The notes under the pieces were generated by a model, which had not been told where the DNA came from, ran no database searches, and worked only from the letters and a program-made list of their open reading frames with translations. Below, one piece after another: positions 6,677-8,343 of a DNA stretch of 8,343 nucleotides (positions are counted from its first letter, which is position 1; each line of letters starts with the position of its first letter). The DNA is from Burkholderiales bacterium (lineage in GTDB: Bacteria > Pseudomonadota > Gammaproteobacteria > Burkholderiales > SG8-39): positions 1 through 8,343 of the forward strand of contig JAQSVY010000045.1 of the NCBI GenBank assembly GCA_029266935.1, given 5' to 3'. The position numbers and the translations under genes are program-made.

Positions 6677-7581
6677 CGCGTCTCACTATCGCCACGCGTC
6701 GCAGCCGCCTCGCGCTCTGGCAGGCGGAGCACGTGAAGCGGCTCCTCGAGACGCGGCATGCGGGGCTCACGGTGGAGCTGCTGCCGATGACGACGCGCGG
6801 CGACGAGCTCGTCGACAAGCGCCTGGACCGGGTCGGCGGCAAGGGGCTGTTCGTGAAGGAGCTCGAGAGCGCTATGGCCGAGGGGCGCGCGGACCTCGCC
6901 GTGCACTCGATGAAGGACGTACCCGCCGAGCTGCCGGCGGGCTTCATCCTCGCCGCGATCACCGGGCGGGAGGACGCTCGAGATGCTTTTGTCTCGAATC
7001 GATTCTCAAATCTGAAATCGATGCCTGAAGGGGCCTGCGTCGGAACTTCCAGCCTGCGCCGGGCCGCGCAAATTGCCGAGCGCTATCCGAGGCTCGAGGC
7101 GCGTCTGCTGCGTGGCAACGTGGAGACGCGGCTCGCCAAGCTCGACCGCGGCGAGTACGACGCGATCGTGCTTGCCGTCGCCGGCCTGGTCCGGCTGGGG
7201 CTTGCCGAGCGCATCACCGCGCGGCTCGAGCTCGACGAGAGCCTGCCGGCGCCCGGCCAAGGCGCGCTCGGCATCGAGTGCCTGCAGGCGCGCGCCGACG
7301 TGGCAATGATCATTCATTCATTGAATCAGGAGTCCACCTCACGGTGCGTGCATGCCGAAAGGGCGGTGAGCCGGGCGCTGGGCGGCAATTGCTCGCTGCC
7401 GCTCGCTGCGTATGCGGTCACGAAAGGAAACGGCATGCTGTTGCGTGCGCTGGTTGCCTCCGGCGACGGCCGGCGCGTGCTGCGCGCGCAGGCAGAAGGC
7501 GCGGACCCGGACACCTTGGGCGCCGCGGTGGCGGACGAGCTGCGCCGCCGCGGCGCAGAAGAGATCCTGAAGTCCTCATGA
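6673..7581 (+). CDS. hemC: Hydroxymethylbilane synthase (porphobilinogen deaminase)
   Basis: A 302-residue cytosolic enzyme that joins four porphobilinogen units into the linear tetrapyrrole hydroxymethylbilane, using a covalent dipyrromethane cofactor. Visible are the N-terminal [13 protein letters not shown] (6-18), [12 protein letters not shown] (54-65), HSMKDVP (78-84) with the catalytic aspartate D82, [10 protein letters not shown] (124-133), [12 protein letters not shown] (191-202) and the cofactor-attachment site [12 protein letters not shown] (237-248), with C240 the expected cofactor cysteine. Length is normal. The start is GTG at 6673, inside the regulator's stop (GTGA), with GGAG (6664-6667) five bases upstream as a good ribosome-binding site. 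Two short AT-rich patches inside the gene (near 6981-7022 and 7303-7332) stand out from the GC-rich background, but the protein is continuous across them. Its product feeds HemD next door. Confidence 0.97.
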   Translation: MTRLTIATRRSRLALWQAEHVKRLLETRHAGLTVELLPMTTRGDELVDKRLDRVGGKGLFVKELESAMAEGRADLAVHSMKDVPAELPAGFILAAITGREDARDAFVSNRFSNLKSMPEGACVGTSSLRRAAQIAERYPRLEARLLRGNVETRLAKLDRGEYDAIVLAVAGLVRLGLAERITARLELDESLPAPGQGALGIECLQARADVAMIIHSLNQESTSRCVHAERAVSRALGGNCSLPLAAYAVTKGNGMLLRALVASGDGRRVLRAQAEGADPDTLGAAVADELRRRGAEEILKSS

Positions 7582-8321
7582 GCCTCGCCGGGCGCGGCGT
7601 GCTCGTGACGCGCCCGCGCGAGCTCGCGCAGGGCCTGGCGAAGCGCGTCGAGGACGCGGGCGGGCGCGCGATCGTCTTTCCCGCCATCGAGATCGAGCCG
7701 CTACCGCATTGCGGCCCGGTGGGCCGTTACGACGCGGTGGTGTTCGTCAGCCCGAGCGCCGTCCATCAGGGCTCGCGCTGGCTCGGCGCCGGCACGAAAA
7801 CGCTCGCCGTTGGCGCGGGTACCGCCGCTGACCTGGCGAAGCGCGGCGTGAAGAACGTCCTCTACCCCACCGCCGGCGCCGACAGTGAAGCGCTGCTCGA
7901 GCTGTCCGAGCTCGCCCGGGTTTCGGGCCAGCACATCCTCATCGTGCGCGGCCAGGGCGGCCGCAGCCTCCTCGGCGACACGCTTGCCGCCCGCGGCGCC
8001 CGCGTCGAGTACGCCGAGTGCTATCGGCGCGTGCGGCCGCGCAGCGATGCCGCGCCGCTGCTCGCCGCCTGGGCGGCCGGCGAGCTGCACGCGGTGACCC
8101 TGAACTCGGGGGAAGCCCTGCATAACCTGCTCGAGCTCGTCGGCGACGAGGGCCGGCACCGCTTGCTCGACACGCCGCTTTTCGTGCCGCACGCGCGCGT
8201 CGCTGCCCAGGCTGCGGGCGCGGGCGCGCGCGAGGTCGTGGTGGCCGGAGCCGGGGACGACGAGATGATCGAGCGGCTGGTAGCATACTTTTCCGATGAC
8301 CGAGAACGAAGCCGCTCCTGA
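7578..8321 (+). CDS. hemD: Uroporphyrinogen-III synthase
   Basis: A 247-residue cytosolic enzyme that closes hydroxymethylbilane into uroporphyrinogen III while inverting ring D, the branch point to haem, sirohaem and cobalamin. This family is weakly conserved; what supports the call is the N-terminal [11 protein letters not shown] (7-17), FVSPSAV (56-62), a [12 protein letters not shown] block (96-107), LIVRGQGGR (121-129) starting the second domain, the Y-R pair at 149-151, TLNSGEAL (174-181) and a C-terminal [10 protein letters not shown] with VVVAGAG. The position directly after hemC makes the call firm. The chosen start is ATG at 7578, sharing ATGA with the hemC stop. The frame is open further upstream to 7278, but that part only shadows hemC. 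The 3' end overlaps the next gene by 26 bases. Confidence 0.94.
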   Translation: MSLAGRGVLVTRPRELAQGLAKRVEDAGGRAIVFPAIEIEPLPHCGPVGRYDAVVFVSPSAVHQGSRWLGAGTKTLAVGAGTAADLAKRGVKNVLYPTAGADSEALLELSELARVSGQHILIVRGQGGRSLLGDTLAARGARVEYAECYRRVRPRSDAAPLLAAWAAGELHAVTLNSGEALHNLLELVGDEGRHRLLDTPLFVPHARVAAQAAGAGAREVVVAGAGDDEMIERLVAYFSDDRERSRS

Positions 8322-8343
8322 GACCGCTTCGCCGGCTGCCGTG
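8296..8343 (+). CDS. hemX: Probable HemX (uroporphyrinogen-III methyltransferase-like membrane protein), N-terminus only
   Basis: Only 16 codons are visible before the window ends. The ATG at 8296, in a different frame from hemD and overlapping it by 26 bases, begins [17 protein letters not shown] short, acidic, Ala/Pro-rich N-terminus directly after hemD is what HemX proteins of beta- and gammaproteobacteria show ahead of their single membrane helix. HemX's exact role is unsettled; it usually lies in the hemCD(XY) operon. The call rests mainly on position and on this low-complexity start, so it is moderate. Confidence 0.55.
   Translation, partial: MTENEAAPETASPAAV

Noticed and set aside
7278..7577. 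Upstream extension of the hemD frame by 100 codons.
   Set aside because: The extension lies fully inside hemC, reads as low-complexity Arg/Ala sequence, and the HemD family N-terminus begins exactly at the ATG at 7578.
8284..8289. CATACT as a -10 box for a hemX promoter.
   Set aside because: Only four of six positions match, no -35 box is visible at the right spacing, and the gene is already overlapped by hemD, so separate transcription is not needed.
1..8343. Mobile elements, CRISPR arrays, tRNA or rRNA genes.
   Set aside because: No transposase motifs, terminal inverted repeats, regularly spaced repeats or tRNA-like cloverleaf sequences were seen; genes are contiguous from end to end.

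Overview
This 8.3 kb window is dense, high-GC chromosomal DNA from a proteobacterium. The gene order points to a betaproteobacterium: prfA-prmC-grxD in a row, and argH divergent from an algZ/algR-like pair that runs into hemC-hemD-hemX. That is an inference from synteny and protein motifs; no marker RNA is present. There is no tRNA, rRNA, CRISPR array, insertion sequence or phage gene, and no gene-free stretch longer than 38 bases.

Layout. (1) Plus strand, 2-1421: the 3' end of prfA (release factor 1), prmC (the methyltransferase that modifies release factors; TTG start inside the prfA stop) and grxD (monothiol CGFS glutaredoxin). (2) Minus strand, 4875 down to 1395: argH, a soluble Ser/Thr protein kinase with a C-terminal cyclic-nucleotide-binding domain, and a fructosamine-kinase-family protein. 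The three are close enough (21-base gap, then a 29-base overlap) to be one transcript. The last gene runs tail-to-tail into grxD with a 27-base coding overlap, and a terminator-like hairpin lies inside that overlap. (3) Plus strand, 4914-8343: an AlgZ/LytS-type sensor kinase, its AlgR/LytTR response regulator, hemC, hemD and the first 16 codons of a probable hemX. Each junction from algZ to hemD is a 4-base stop/start overlap, and hemD overlaps hemX by 26 bases.

How the parts relate. The prfA-prmC pair serves translation termination, grxD serves Fe-S/redox biology, and hemC-hemD-hemX make and use the first tetrapyrrole on the way to haem. The algZ-algR pair is translationally stitched to the haem genes. 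The accessory element is the minus-strand trio: a standard arginine gene followed by a protein kinase that looks catalytically intact and able to sense a cyclic nucleotide, then a deglycation-type small-molecule kinase carrying the P-loop cysteine known as a redox switch in this family. No individual gene here is of an unknown family. The most unusual features are the argH-kinase-fructosamine kinase grouping, the compact convergent junction with its embedded terminator candidate, and the 38-base divergent argH/algZ promoter gap with a perfect short inverted repeat.
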